DNA of 64,000 nt from assembly GCA_036562185.1 (NCBI GenBank), contig DATCKN010000123.1, positions 8,534 through 72,533 on the forward strand, read 5' to 3'. Numbering within the stretch: position 1 is the first letter of the stretch; every line of letters starts with the position of its first letter. Origin of the DNA: Thermoclostridium sp036562185 (GTDB lineage: Bacteria > Bacillota > Clostridia > DSM-8532). A program made the translations under genes and the position numbers. A model generated the notes under the pieces. The model saw nothing but the letters and a program-made list of their open reading frames with translations, had not been told where the DNA came from and did no database searches. This document shows positions 53,181 to 62,646 of this stretch, piece by piece.

Positions 53181-54127
53181 ATACAATCCATAACAGACAG
53201 GTTGTTTGCGAAACTCTGATGGGGCTTGCCAAAAAGGATCGGGATATAGTGGTGTTGTGCAGTGATTCGAGGGGTTCTGCTTCAATGAAACCTTTTGCAG
53301 ACCAATATCCCGAACAGTTTATCGAAACCGGAATAGCTGAGCAGAATATTGTAGGAATAGCTGCAGGGCTTGCAGCGTCTGGGAAGAAACCATTTGTAGC
53401 TTCCCCTGCATGTTTTTTAACTGCAAGATCAGCAGAACAGATAAAGGTGGATGTGTCTTACTCGAATACAAATGTAAAACTCCTGGGAATCAGTGCCGGT
53501 ATAAGTTATGGCGCTCTTGGAATGTCTCACCATTCCCTCCAGGACATAGCTCTGTTAAGGGCAATTCCGAATATTTTAATTGTAGTCCCTGCAGACAGGT
53601 TTGAAGCTAAGCTTGCCACAGAAGCGCTGGTCAGGCACTGTGGCCCCGGTTATATGCGATTGGGCCGTAATCCCGTGGAGGATGTTTATGCATCGGCAGA
53701 TTATGACTTTCAGCTTGGAAAGGCAATAACCCTCAGGGACGGTGACTCTCTTTCGATAATAACTTTTGGAGAAACAGTGAAGATTGCATTGGACGCGGCG
53801 GTATTAATGGCCAATAGTGGTATAAACTGCAGGGTAATTAATATGCATACTATCAAGCCTTTGGATGAAGAGTGCATAATAAAAGCTGCAAGAGAAACAG
53901 GAGCCATAATGACAGTTGAAGAACACAGTGTTTTAAGCGGTTTTGGTGCTGCGGTAGCCGAAGTTGTTGTTCAGAACTGCCCGGTACCAATGAAAATAAT
54001 GGGTATACCCGACGAACCGGCAATACCCGGCAAGTCAAAAGAAGTGTTTGCCTATTACGGTATAAGCCCCGAAAATTTGTGCAGCGAAGCTGAAAAGTTA
54101 ATAAATAAAAAAAGAAATGGCTGGTGA
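53177..54127 (+). CDS. Transketolase, C-terminal (pyrimidine-binding) subunit
   Basis: A 316-residue partner of the preceding gene. DSRGSASMKPFADQYPEQFI and ETGIAEQNIVGIAAGLAASG contain the Glu that activates thiamine diphosphate; SHHSLQDIALLRAIPNI and RLGRNPVEDVY follow; the last 120 residues are the transketolase C-terminal domain (GDSLSIITFGETVKIALDAA). The start overlaps the upstream stop as ATGA, after GGAGGTG, so the subunits are translationally coupled. Substrate identity is open, as for its partner. Confidence 0.92.
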   Translation: MNTIHNRQVVCETLMGLAKKDRDIVVLCSDSRGSASMKPFADQYPEQFIETGIAEQNIVGIAAGLAASGKKPFVASPACFLTARSAEQIKVDVSYSNTNVKLLGISAGISYGALGMSHHSLQDIALLRAIPNILIVVPADRFEAKLATEALVRHCGPGYMRLGRNPVEDVYASADYDFQLGKAITLRDGDSLSIITFGETVKIALDAAVLMANSGINCRVINMHTIKPLDEECIIKAARETGAIMTVEEHSVLSGFGAAVAEVVVQNCPVPMKIMGIPDEPAIPGKSKEVFAYYGISPENLCSEAEKLINKKRNGW

Positions 54128-54131
54128 TTAA

Positions 54132-55625
54132 ATGGCGGAGAAATACATACTTGCTATTGATCAATCCACTTCGGGGACAAAAGCAATTTTATTTACCAGG
54201 GATTGCTCGGTGCACCGCCGGGTAACAATTGCCCATACTCAGCACTATCCACTTTCCGAATGGGTTGAGCATGATCCCGAGGAAATAAGCAGGAATGTCA
54301 GATTGGCTATTTCCAAGGTAATGCAGGAAGGAAATGCTTCATGGAACGAAGTGTCATGCATAGCAGTTACTAATCAGCGGGAAACAGGAATGGTATGGGA
54401 CTGTGAAACCGGAAAGCCGGTTTATAATGCGATTGTCTGGCAATGTCCGAGAGCAAGGGAGCAATGCGAATTATTGGCTCAGGAACCGGAAATTACTGAT
54501 TACATACACAATAAAACCGGTCTTCATCTTTCGCCGTATTTTACTGCACCTAAAATTCAATGGATTTTGCATAATGTAGCAGGTATAAAGGAAAAAGCAT
54601 CATCAGGGCGTCTGAAATTCGGTACAATGGACTCCTGGGTTATATGGAATCTCACCGGTGGAAAAGTTCATGCAACAGATTATTCCAATGCCAGCCGTAC
54701 ACTTCTGATGGACTTGGAAAAACTTGCATGGGATCAGAAATTATTGGATATCTTTGAAATTCCGCACCAAATGATGCCCGAAATTAAACCTTCGGACAGT
54801 ATATTCGGATATACAGGCGGAGACCCGGTAATCCCGGATGGCATACCAATAAGCGGCGTAATGGGCGATTCCCATGCAGCGCTTTTCGGGCAGAATTGTT
54901 TTAGCAAAGGGATGACGAAAGCCACCTATGGAACAGGGTCATCGGTAATGATGAACATAGGTGAAAAACCTGTGTATTCCGGCAGTGGAATAGTTACGTC
55001 GGTTGGCTGGGTGACATCCGGCGACAAAGTATATGTTCTTGAAGGAAATATTAATTGTACAGGAAAGACAATAGAATGGCTTGTTGATGCAGGGCTAATA
55101 TCAAGTTCCAAAGAGTCGGGTGTGATTGCATCAAAAATAAGCAACAATGGCGGTGTTTATTTTGTACCCGCTTTTACAGGGCTTGGAGCCCCATATTGGG
55201 ATAATTCCGCAAGGGCAATTATAACCGGGCTTACTTTAGTGGCCAGTAAAGAAAATATTGTTCGGGCTGCGGAAGAATCAATTGCGTACCAGATAACCGA
55301 CATTCTGGATTTAATGCAAAACGAATCGGGAATCAGTCCTGAAGAATTGCGGGTTGACGGCGGACCGACAAGGGATGCTTTTTTAATGCAGTTTCAGTCC
55401 GATATTGCAAAAACAAAAATAGTTGTGTCAGGTGTTGAAGAAATATCAGCACTTGGCAGTGCAAATATGGCGGGACTGGCAACAGGTTTCTGGAGCAGTC
55501 GGAATGAAATAGAACAAAAACGGTTGGTTTTGGCAGAGTTTGTCCCTCAAATGGATGAACAGACGAGGGGAATGAATAAAAAGGGCTGGCATGATGCGGT
55601 TATGCGTGCTCTTGCAAAAAAATAA
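54132..55625 (+). CDS. FGGY carbohydrate kinase, glycerol-kinase-like
   Basis: A 497-residue FGGY kinase very like GlpK along its length: LAIDQSTSGTKAILF (ATP phosphate loop), AVTNQRETGMVWDCETGKPV, NAIVWQCPRAREQCEL, GVMGDSHAALFGQNCF and VPAFTGLGAPYWD. The residues that hold glycerol in GlpK (Arg-Glu of NQRET, Trp of VWQC, Tyr of SPYF, Asp of MGDS) are kept, but the loop after TYGTG differs (SSVMMN). No glycerol facilitator or glycerol-3-phosphate dehydrogenase is nearby. A glycerol-like end also occurs in D-apulose, so an apulose kinase is an attractive alternative. It starts five bases after the transketolase. Confidence 0.88.
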   Translation: MAEKYILAIDQSTSGTKAILFTRDCSVHRRVTIAHTQHYPLSEWVEHDPEEISRNVRLAISKVMQEGNASWNEVSCIAVTNQRETGMVWDCETGKPVYNAIVWQCPRAREQCELLAQEPEITDYIHNKTGLHLSPYFTAPKIQWILHNVAGIKEKASSGRLKFGTMDSWVIWNLTGGKVHATDYSNASRTLLMDLEKLAWDQKLLDIFEIPHQMMPEIKPSDSIFGYTGGDPVIPDGIPISGVMGDSHAALFGQNCFSKGMTKATYGTGSSVMMNIGEKPVYSGSGIVTSVGWVTSGDKVYVLEGNINCTGKTIEWLVDAGLISSSKESGVIASKISNNGGVYFVPAFTGLGAPYWDNSARAIITGLTLVASKENIVRAAEESIAYQITDILDLMQNESGISPEELRVDGGPTRDAFLMQFQSDIAKTKIVVSGVEEISALGSANMAGLATGFWSSRNEIEQKRLVLAEFVPQMDEQTRGMNKKGWHDAVMRALAKK

Positions 55626-55649
55626 ACTTGAAAGGTGGTTAACTATACT

Positions 55650-57053
55650 ATGTCTGTATTTGGTGTGATTGTCACTTCAAGAGGTTTTTTCCCGGGTTGG
55701 CTTGCAGAAGAGGCCAGAAAGCAAATATCCGATAAGCTTACCGCAATGGGACATGAATATGTTATGGTAGATGAGAATTCAATGCCTTTTGGTGCGGTTC
55801 AGACTTATGAACAAGCAAAGATATGCGCCGAACTGTTCAGGAAAAACAGCGACAGGATTGAAGGTATAATTGTAATACTTCCGAATTTTGGGGATGAAAT
55901 TGCTGTAACTACCGCAATATATGAATCAAAACTGAATGTACCCGTTCTGGTGCAGGCTTGTGATGATGATTTGGATTTGCTTGATGTACATCACAGGCGA
56001 GATGCTTTCTGCGGTAAGTTGTCGGTATGCAACAATTTAAGGCAATACGGCATTCCTTTTACATTGACAAAACTGCATACATGCAGTATAGACAGTGAAG
56101 AGTTTACAGAAGATATCAGGCGTTTTGAAAAGCTGTGCAAAACCGTAAACAACCTGCGTAAAGCACGCATACTTGCAGTAGGTACAAGGCCTGGTCCTTT
56201 CCAGACCGTTCGTTACTCCGAAAAACTTCTGCAAAAATACGGAATATCTGTTTTGGTTGAAGATATTGGCAACATAATATCCCGGGCAAATGATATTAAT
56301 GACAGGGAAAAACTTGAAAGCACCATTGCCGAAATACGGGCATATGCAAACATACCTGAAAATGCACCAATGGAAAAGGTTGAACGGCTGGCAAGATTCA
56401 AAATTGCACTTGAGGAAGCTGTTTACAATTATGGGGCAGACTGTGCCGCCGTTCAGTGCTGGAATGTGCTCCAAAACCAGTTTGGTTGCGCTGCATGCCT
56501 GGCTATGAGTATGATGGGTGAAAAAGGCATTCCCCATGCCTGTGAAATGGATGTAATGGGTGCGCTTACAATGTATGCGCTTTCGTCAGCAGCAGGAACT
56601 ACTGCCGGGTATCTCGACTGGAATAATAATTACGGCAATGACAGGAATTCGTGTTTGAATTTCCATTGTTCAAACTATCCAGCTTCCTTTATGGGGTGCA
56701 AGCCTTCAGTTGGTGTTCTGGATATACTGGGTACACAACTTGGATATGAAAATTGCTTCGGCGCATGTGTGGGCAAGGTAAAACCAGGACCGATGACATT
56801 CTGCAAAATTTCTACCGATGATGCAAACGGAAAAATCCGCGCCTATGTCGGCGAAGGAGAGTTTTTAGACAAGGATGTTAACACCTTTGGCGGCCCGGCA
56901 GTGTGCAATGTACCGAATTTACAGAAATTAATGCACACACTTTGTGAAGAAGGATACGAACACCATGTATCAATGGTTCGCGGCAATGTGGCAGATATCG
57001 TCGAAGAAGCTTTAACAAAATACCTTGGATGGGAAGTATACAGACATAGTTGA
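55650..57053 (+). CDS. L-fucose isomerase-like sugar isomerase
   Basis: A 467-residue member of the fucose/arabinose isomerase superfamily. The metal site is recognisable: Glu in HACEMDVMGALTMYALS, Asp in AGYLDWNNNYGND, His in LNFHCSNYPASF. The N-terminal half is the Rossmann-like part (IEGIIVILPNFGDEIAVTTA). It interconverts an aldose and a ketose. It lies between the kinase and the rhamnosidase, so its ketose product should be the kinase substrate. D-apiose, L-fucose or D-arabinose are candidates; no fuculokinase or aldolase is present to support fucose. The start at 55650 follows GAAAGGTGG. Confidence 0.82.
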   Translation: MSVFGVIVTSRGFFPGWLAEEARKQISDKLTAMGHEYVMVDENSMPFGAVQTYEQAKICAELFRKNSDRIEGIIVILPNFGDEIAVTTAIYESKLNVPVLVQACDDDLDLLDVHHRRDAFCGKLSVCNNLRQYGIPFTLTKLHTCSIDSEEFTEDIRRFEKLCKTVNNLRKARILAVGTRPGPFQTVRYSEKLLQKYGISVLVEDIGNIISRANDINDREKLESTIAEIRAYANIPENAPMEKVERLARFKIALEEAVYNYGADCAAVQCWNVLQNQFGCAACLAMSMMGEKGIPHACEMDVMGALTMYALSSAAGTTAGYLDWNNNYGNDRNSCLNFHCSNYPASFMGCKPSVGVLDILGTQLGYENCFGACVGKVKPGPMTFCKISTDDANGKIRAYVGEGEFLDKDVNTFGGPAVCNVPNLQKLMHTLCEEGYEHHVSMVRGNVADIVEEALTKYLGWEVYRHS

Positions 57054-57169
57054 CATTTTGAACGGCAGCAGACTGCATTGCCAAAGGGAAAAGATGTTCT
57101 TTGCAGTATAATGCATGGCAAGTGGGGCTATCAAAAGCTGAAAGACATTAATATGGTGGGGGATGAATT

Positions 57170-59950
57170 ATGGTAATTGCCAAATTGAGAACAAACAGGA
57201 TAGCAAATCCATTAGGCTTTAATTTTAACAGCAAACCCGGACTGTCGTGGATCGTGGAATCCGAAACATCAAAACGCCAGGAAGCGGCACAGGTTGAAAT
57301 TTCAACCGATGTGGATTTCAGCAATGTCATATTTGACAGCGGAAAAAGAACGGACATTGACAGTATCTGTTACAAGCCCGATATTAACCTTAAGCCCAGG
57401 TCCAGGTATTACTGGAGGGTCAGGGTATGGGGAGATGACGGTTCTGTTGCTTTAAGCGAGCCGGCATGGTTTGAAACATCCAAAATGGATGAGCCCTGGC
57501 AGGCAAAGTGGATTACTCCGGATTTTGATCCATCATACCACCCGGTCATCTTCACCGATTTCAATATTGAGAAGAAAGTAGTCAGTGCACGCAGCTATGT
57601 ATGCGGATTGGGCCTGTACGAGATGTCAATAAACGGTGAAAAAACCGGTGACGAGTATTTGTCACCCGGTCTTGTGGCGTATGACAAGTGGATACCATAT
57701 CAGACATATGATGTAACAGGTCAGCTGAAACAGGGGAAAAACCATATTGAATTCTTCCTTGGCAATGGATGGTATAAGGGACGGTATGGGCTAAACAGAA
57801 AAGTTTTGTTCCATTATGGCGACAGGTTCGCATTAATCTGTGAAATCCACGTCCTTTATGACGATGGCAGTACTGATGTCTTATATACCGATACAAACTG
57901 GAAAGCCCGCAGGGCAAAAGTAATGGACAGCAGTATTTTTGACGGTGAAGTTTACGATGATACTTTTAATGATGATACCGTTTATCCGGTGAAGCTGGTT
58001 GATTTGGATGTTAAAAAGCTTGAACCGAGAAGAAGCCCGGGCATTAAAATAAAAGAACGCATAAAGCCGGTGGAAATTATCCATACCCCTGCAGGTGAAA
58101 CTGTAATTGACATGGGCCAGAACATGGTGGGATGGCTTGAATTTACAAACCGGGCATCAGCAGGTACCGAGATAATGCTTCAGTTTGGAGAAGCTTTACA
58201 GGACGGCAATTTTTACAGAGACAACCTGAGAACAGCCAAATGTGAATTCCGGTACATTTCAGACGGGAAAGAAAAAAAGGTAAGGCAGCATTTTACGTTT
58301 TATGGATTCAGGTATGTAAAGCTTGCAAAATGGGAAGGCGAAATAAACCCGGATGACTTTACGGGCCTTGTACTGTACTCTGATATGGAACAGACCGGCA
58401 ATATTACAACCGATAATCCTTTGGTGAACAGGCTGTTTTTGAATGCTCTATGGGGACAAAAGGGAAACTATCTCGATGTTCCGACAGACTGCCCGCAGCG
58501 TGACGAAAGAATGGGCTGGACAGGAGATGCCCAGGTATTTTCTGGAACGGCAGCGTTCAACATGGATGTTTATGCTTTCTTCAACAAATACCTGTATGAC
58601 CTGAAGCAGGAGCAAAAGGCCCGTGGCGGGAATGTACCCGTAGTTGTGCCAGCCCATGATGTTAAGCAGAACGGGGCGTGCGGATGGGGTGATGCCGCGG
58701 TAATTATTCCTTGGAACATGTATTTGTACTACGGTGATGTCTCAATCCTGGAACAGCAGTATGACAGTATGAAAGGCTGGGTGGATTATATCAGGAGCAA
58801 GGATGAAGCTTCGGGCGGAAAGAGGTTATGGGTGAATGATTTTCACTACGGTGACTGGCTGTCACTGGATGTGGAAGATCCGGTGAACCGTTTTGGCGGG
58901 ACAGAAGCCGCATACCTTGCCAGTGCATTTTACAGCTATTCAGCCGGCCTGGTTTCAAAAGCCGCACGTATTCTGAACAAAAATGAAGATGCTGAATTTT
59001 ATCACAATCTTTCCAAGGAGATTAAATGTGCCATTCGCAAGGAGTATTTTACGGCAACAGGAAGACTTGCCGTTAATACACAAACGGCGCATGTCATTGC
59101 ACTGTATATGGATCTTGTCCCTGACGAGTGGAAGGAGAGAATTGCATTTGATTTAAGAAAGAAACTGAAGGAAACGAAATACCATTTAAGAACTGGTTTT
59201 CTCGGAACTCCGTATTTGTGCCGCGTGTTATCCGAGTACGGCAGCAATGATATTTCGTACAGGCTCCTTACAAACCTCGACTATCCAAGCTGGCTGTATG
59301 CTGTAACAATGGGTGCTACAACTATATGGGAGAGATGGAACTCGGTACTTCCGGACGGGAGAGTAAACGATATAGGAATGAATTCATTAAACCATTATTC
59401 ATATGGTTCAATTGTAGAGTGGATGTACAGAAATGCAGCGGGTATTCAGCCAATTGAAACCGCACCGGGATTCAGGCGATTCAGACTCCGCCCGCAACCT
59501 CATTACCTTTTGAAATCAATGAAGGCCGAGTTTATGTCCCCTGCCGGGAAAATCATCAGTAAGTGGGATATTAAAGAGGATGGATCTGTTTCTTTCTATT
59601 TTAAAGTTCCGTTTAACACAACGGCCGAATTAATTCTGCCAGAAACCGAAGGAACGGATTTGCAAGGCGTTCATGAACTTGAATGCGGTGAGTATACTTT
59701 TTCATATAAGCCTGCAAAACCTTACAGAAGAATGTTCGGTGTTGATACCTCGATGAGGGAATTGTTAGAGAATGACAAAGCAGCCGGGATTGTAAAATCA
59801 TATCTGCCCGAAATAACAGGCTGGATGCTGTTCCCAATGCTGGCAGCCGAGCGGAGCATTTGTGATTTTATCAGAGAAGGGCTTGTGGTGCTTGATGAAA
59901 AAACACTGAAAGAGATTGACGACAAGCTGAAACAGGTTCCCGTGGAATAG
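57170..59950 (+). CDS. Alpha-L-rhamnosidase, glycoside hydrolase family 78
   Basis: A 926-residue GH78 enzyme. The N-terminal fibronectin-like domain (SWIVESETSKRQEAAQVEIS) and jelly-roll domains (GLYEMSINGEKTGDEYLSPG) precede the (alpha/alpha)6 barrel, which shows the signature DVPTDCPQRDERMGWTGDAQ with the general-acid Glu, and later GATTIWERWNSVLPDGR with the base Glu. A C-terminal beta domain follows, plus about 80 extra helical residues at the end that I do not recognise. No signal peptide: it trims rhamnose from imported oligosaccharide. The start follows GGGGGATGAATT. It is in the transketolase operon. Confidence 0.92.
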   Translation: MVIAKLRTNRIANPLGFNFNSKPGLSWIVESETSKRQEAAQVEISTDVDFSNVIFDSGKRTDIDSICYKPDINLKPRSRYYWRVRVWGDDGSVALSEPAWFETSKMDEPWQAKWITPDFDPSYHPVIFTDFNIEKKVVSARSYVCGLGLYEMSINGEKTGDEYLSPGLVAYDKWIPYQTYDVTGQLKQGKNHIEFFLGNGWYKGRYGLNRKVLFHYGDRFALICEIHVLYDDGSTDVLYTDTNWKARRAKVMDSSIFDGEVYDDTFNDDTVYPVKLVDLDVKKLEPRRSPGIKIKERIKPVEIIHTPAGETVIDMGQNMVGWLEFTNRASAGTEIMLQFGEALQDGNFYRDNLRTAKCEFRYISDGKEKKVRQHFTFYGFRYVKLAKWEGEINPDDFTGLVLYSDMEQTGNITTDNPLVNRLFLNALWGQKGNYLDVPTDCPQRDERMGWTGDAQVFSGTAAFNMDVYAFFNKYLYDLKQEQKARGGNVPVVVPAHDVKQNGACGWGDAAVIIPWNMYLYYGDVSILEQQYDSMKGWVDYIRSKDEASGGKRLWVNDFHYGDWLSLDVEDPVNRFGGTEAAYLASAFYSYSAGLVSKAARILNKNEDAEFYHNLSKEIKCAIRKEYFTATGRLAVNTQTAHVIALYMDLVPDEWKERIAFDLRKKLKETKYHLRTGFLGTPYLCRVLSEYGSNDISYRLLTNLDYPSWLYAVTMGATTIWERWNSVLPDGRVNDIGMNSLNHYSYGSIVEWMYRNAAGIQPIETAPGFRRFRLRPQPHYLLKSMKAEFMSPAGKIISKWDIKEDGSVSFYFKVPFNTTAELILPETEGTDLQGVHELECGEYTFSYKPAKPYRRMFGVDTSMRELLENDKAAGIVKSYLPEITGWMLFPMLAAERSICDFIREGLVVLDEKTLKEIDDKLKQVPVE

Positions 59951-60054
59951 CTGTATTTTTTATGGCCGGTGAAAAGCGAATTGCGGTAAAGAAAGCTACA
60001 GCCAAGGGAATTTAAAGGCGGCATGTTTTTATTAAAAATAAAGGTGGATTAAAT

Positions 60055-61335
60055 GTGAACAGGGAATATTATCAGAGCATTCTGGAATATGTATCTGAAA
60101 ATGTTGACAGGGTGTTTAAGCCGGCAAACGAACTATTTAAATACCCGTTTATTGATCCTGGCTCTGTTTATGACGGGAATCTCTGGGACTGGGATTCATT
60201 TTGGACTGTTTATGCATTGATTGCTTATGAAAGGACTCTAAATGACGGTGGAGTGTTTAAGGGAAAACTCATAGAAGGTGCAATGGGGAATGTCTTAAAT
60301 TTCTTCAGCTTTCAGCTGGAAGACGGCTATATCCCCATGATGGTCAGCAAAAACAATCAGGGTGAAAATGAAGAACCGTACCTTATTAGAAAGCATAAGG
60401 AAGGCGCGATCCTGAATATGCATAAACCGTTTTTATGCCAGCAGTCATGCCTCATAAGCGGTCTGGCCGGTTCATTTTCATGGCTTGAGAAATATATTGG
60501 CAACCTGGAAAAATATTTTGAATGCTATGACAGGTATTATTACAATGAAAATTGCGGTTTATATGTATGGGCCGACGACGTTATGATCGGTATGGACAAC
60601 GATCCTGCGGTTTTCGGCCGCCCGCGTTTTTCTACAGCGAGTATTTTCCTTAATTCATTCATGGTAAAGGAAATGCATTCAATGGCCAGGATACTTAAAA
60701 ATCTTGGGAGAAATGAAAGGGCAGATTACTATATAAACAAAGCCGGTAAATTATCCAGGTCAATACAAAACGAATGCTACGATCCAAAAGATAAATTTTT
60801 CTATTCTGTCGATGTGGATATTAAAACACGAAGTTATGACTGGTTCCATAAAGGACTGGGTGTTTTCTGGAAAACGCTTCCTATTAAAATTCAGGCATGG
60901 ACAGGCTTTATTCCGATGTATTCAGAAATTGCAGACAAAAAACAGGCAGAAGAGCTTGTGCGAATACATATGGAAAACAGAAATACATTTTGTTCTGATT
61001 TTGGCATTCGTTCACTGGCAAGAGATGAGAAAATGTACAACCTTGAAGCTACGATTAATCCATCGAACTGGTTGGGCCCCATATGGCTGGTGGTTAATTA
61101 TGTTATTTTCAGGGGATTATTGAATTATGGCTACGTAAAAGAAGCATCCGAGCTTTGTGATAAAACCCTGCTTCTCCTTGGAGAGGATTATAGGGAAACC
61201 GGTTCGCTGCATGAATACTATAATCCTGAAACAGGAAAAGCGGTTATGAACCCGGGTTTCCTTAACTGGAACATGCTTGTGGTGAATATGGTTTTAGAAA
61301 TTACAGGGGATTTAAGCGTGTTTGATTTTCTGTAA
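60055..61335 (+). CDS. MGH1/GH63-like (alpha/alpha)6 glycosidase
   Basis: A 426-residue toroid glycosidase related to mannosylglycerate hydrolase, GH63 and trehalase. Landmarks are YDGNLWDWDSFWTVYALIAY near the start, GLYVWADDVMIGMDNDP (candidate catalytic Asp), and NLEATINPSNWLGPIWLVVN plus GSLHEYYNPETGK (candidate catalytic Glu). The exact substrate is not readable; in this operon it may remove a terminal sugar from pectin side chains. The start is GTG at 60055 after AAAGGTGG. It is the last enzyme gene of the operon, 105 bases after the rhamnosidase. Confidence 0.8.
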   Translation: MNREYYQSILEYVSENVDRVFKPANELFKYPFIDPGSVYDGNLWDWDSFWTVYALIAYERTLNDGGVFKGKLIEGAMGNVLNFFSFQLEDGYIPMMVSKNNQGENEEPYLIRKHKEGAILNMHKPFLCQQSCLISGLAGSFSWLEKYIGNLEKYFECYDRYYYNENCGLYVWADDVMIGMDNDPAVFGRPRFSTASIFLNSFMVKEMHSMARILKNLGRNERADYYINKAGKLSRSIQNECYDPKDKFFYSVDVDIKTRSYDWFHKGLGVFWKTLPIKIQAWTGFIPMYSEIADKKQAEELVRIHMENRNTFCSDFGIRSLARDEKMYNLEATINPSNWLGPIWLVVNYVIFRGLLNYGYVKEASELCDKTLLLLGEDYRETGSLHEYYNPETGKAVMNPGFLNWNMLVVNMVLEITGDLSVFDFL

Positions 61336-61474
61336 TATCATACCGGATGATTTACATATGAATATCAATGCATATGCTGTACTGCCGGTATTGTATTATA
61401 TCAATATATCCCATAACAATGTGCTTTATTTTTTTACTAATATATGATGTATAATGTCTATAAAATGAGTTTTA

Positions 61475-61503
61475 TTGAAAATAAAGCACCAATATGATAG
61501 AAT
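61475..61503 (+). promoter_or_regulatory. Promoter of second LacI-family regulator
   Basis: TTGAAA at 61475-61480 and TAGAAT at 61498-61503 with a 17-base spacer, 36 bases before the TTG start. Confidence 0.55.
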
Positions 61504-61538
61504 AAATTACAAAAATTTACGAAAGGGTGTAAATTTTT

Positions 61539-62558
61539 TTGAGCATAACAATTAACGAAATTGCACATAGAGCAAATGTATCAACAGCAACGGTTTCAAT
61601 GGTTCTGAACAATAAGCCCGGCATCAGTGATGCAACGAGGGAGAAGGTATTAAAAATAGCTGAAGAACTGGGGTATTCCCTTTCACCGCTTAAAAAAGTA
61701 AATTATAAAAATAAAGGAAGGCTTCAGCTGGCAATTTACAGAAAGCATTCACAGGTGGTCAGTGATACTCCGTTTTTTCATGCGTTGATAGAAGGAATTG
61801 AGTCTAAAGCCAGGCATTATTCATACCAGCTTATTATAAAATACCTGTCTGATTATTCCGATGTTGATGCAATAGAAAAAGAAATTAAAGAGAACGCAAT
61901 AAACGGAATGCTGCTTTTGGGCACCGAGATGGAAGAGCAGGATTTCATCAGGTTTACCAGAATGGATGTTCCGATATTGCTGCTTGACAGTTACTTCATG
62001 AATATAAATGCAAATTATGTCGTGATTGACAATATCAGCGGTCTCTACAAAGCAACAAAGTATCTTTTGGACAGGGGTCACAGGGAGATTGGCTATTTAA
62101 AAAGCTCAATACCCATTCAAAACTTCAAGGAGAGGTATGAAGGGTATTTAAAGGCTATGGCCGAAGCGGATTTAACGCCAAACAGCAGGCACACCATACC
62201 ATTGCTGCCTACAATTGACGGTGCCTATGAAGACATGAAAAAGGCTCTATCCAAAAAAAACAGCCTACCTACAGCATTTGTTGCAGATAATGATATAATT
62301 GCTTTTGGAGCTATGAAAGCGTTGAAAGAGAGCAATGTAAAAATTCCCGAAGAAGTTTCGGTTGTAGGATTTGATGATATGCCGTTCTGTACCGTCACAG
62401 AACCAAAACTTACCACGATAAATGTTGATAAAAATGCGCTTGGCCAGCTTGCTGTTGAAAATCTTGTTTACATGATGGAAAGAGAGAAAAGGATCTTTTG
62501 TAAAACCACCCTTGGTGTTACCCTTGTTGAAAGGGACAGTGTAAACTCAGTTGAATAA
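61539..62558 (+). CDS. LacI-family transcriptional repressor
   Basis: A 339-residue LacI/GalR regulator. Residues 2-50 give the helix-turn-helix (TINEIAHRANVSTATVSMVL) and hinge. The effector domain runs to the end (DNISGLYKATKYLLDRGHRE; FVADNDIIAFGAMKAL; SVVGFDDMPFCTVTEPKLTT). The start is TTG at 61539 after GAAAGGGTG. It has its own promoter but is placed directly after the transketolase-GH78 operon in the same direction, so local repression via the AACGTT site at 51878 is likely. It is clearly distinct from the LacI at 22502. Confidence 0.9.
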   Translation: MSITINEIAHRANVSTATVSMVLNNKPGISDATREKVLKIAEELGYSLSPLKKVNYKNKGRLQLAIYRKHSQVVSDTPFFHALIEGIESKARHYSYQLIIKYLSDYSDVDAIEKEIKENAINGMLLLGTEMEEQDFIRFTRMDVPILLLDSYFMNINANYVVIDNISGLYKATKYLLDRGHREIGYLKSSIPIQNFKERYEGYLKAMAEADLTPNSRHTIPLLPTIDGAYEDMKKALSKKNSLPTAFVADNDIIAFGAMKALKESNVKIPEEVSVVGFDDMPFCTVTEPKLTTINVDKNALGQLAVENLVYMMEREKRIFCKTTLGVTLVERDSVNSVE

Positions 62559-62606
62559 TGAAAGTAACTATTAAGAAATAAAGTTATTATTTATTAAGTT
62601 TATCAT

Positions 62607-62630
62607 AAAAGCACCCTGACAGGTGCTTTT
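62607..62630. terminator. Bidirectional terminator between LacI gene and helicase gene
   Basis: AAAAGCACC and GGTGCTTTT form a 9-bp stem with a six-base loop. The A and T flanks serve both converging genes. Confidence 0.85.
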
Positions 62631-62646
62631 CCTCATTTTACCTGCT

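Noticed and set aside
54132..55625. Plain housekeeping glycerol kinase
   Set aside because: Residues fit, but the operon context has no glycerol gene; kept as an alternative rather than the main call.
56037..56537. 166-codon antisense frame inside the isomerase gene
   Set aside because: Shadow frame; the sense strand carries conserved isomerase metal ligands.
52341..57053. Sulfoquinovose transketolase pathway as an explanation for the split transketolase and isomerase
   Set aside because: That route does not need an FGGY kinase, and no sulfoquinovosidase or sulfonate exporter is seen nearby; not excluded, but less economical than apiose.
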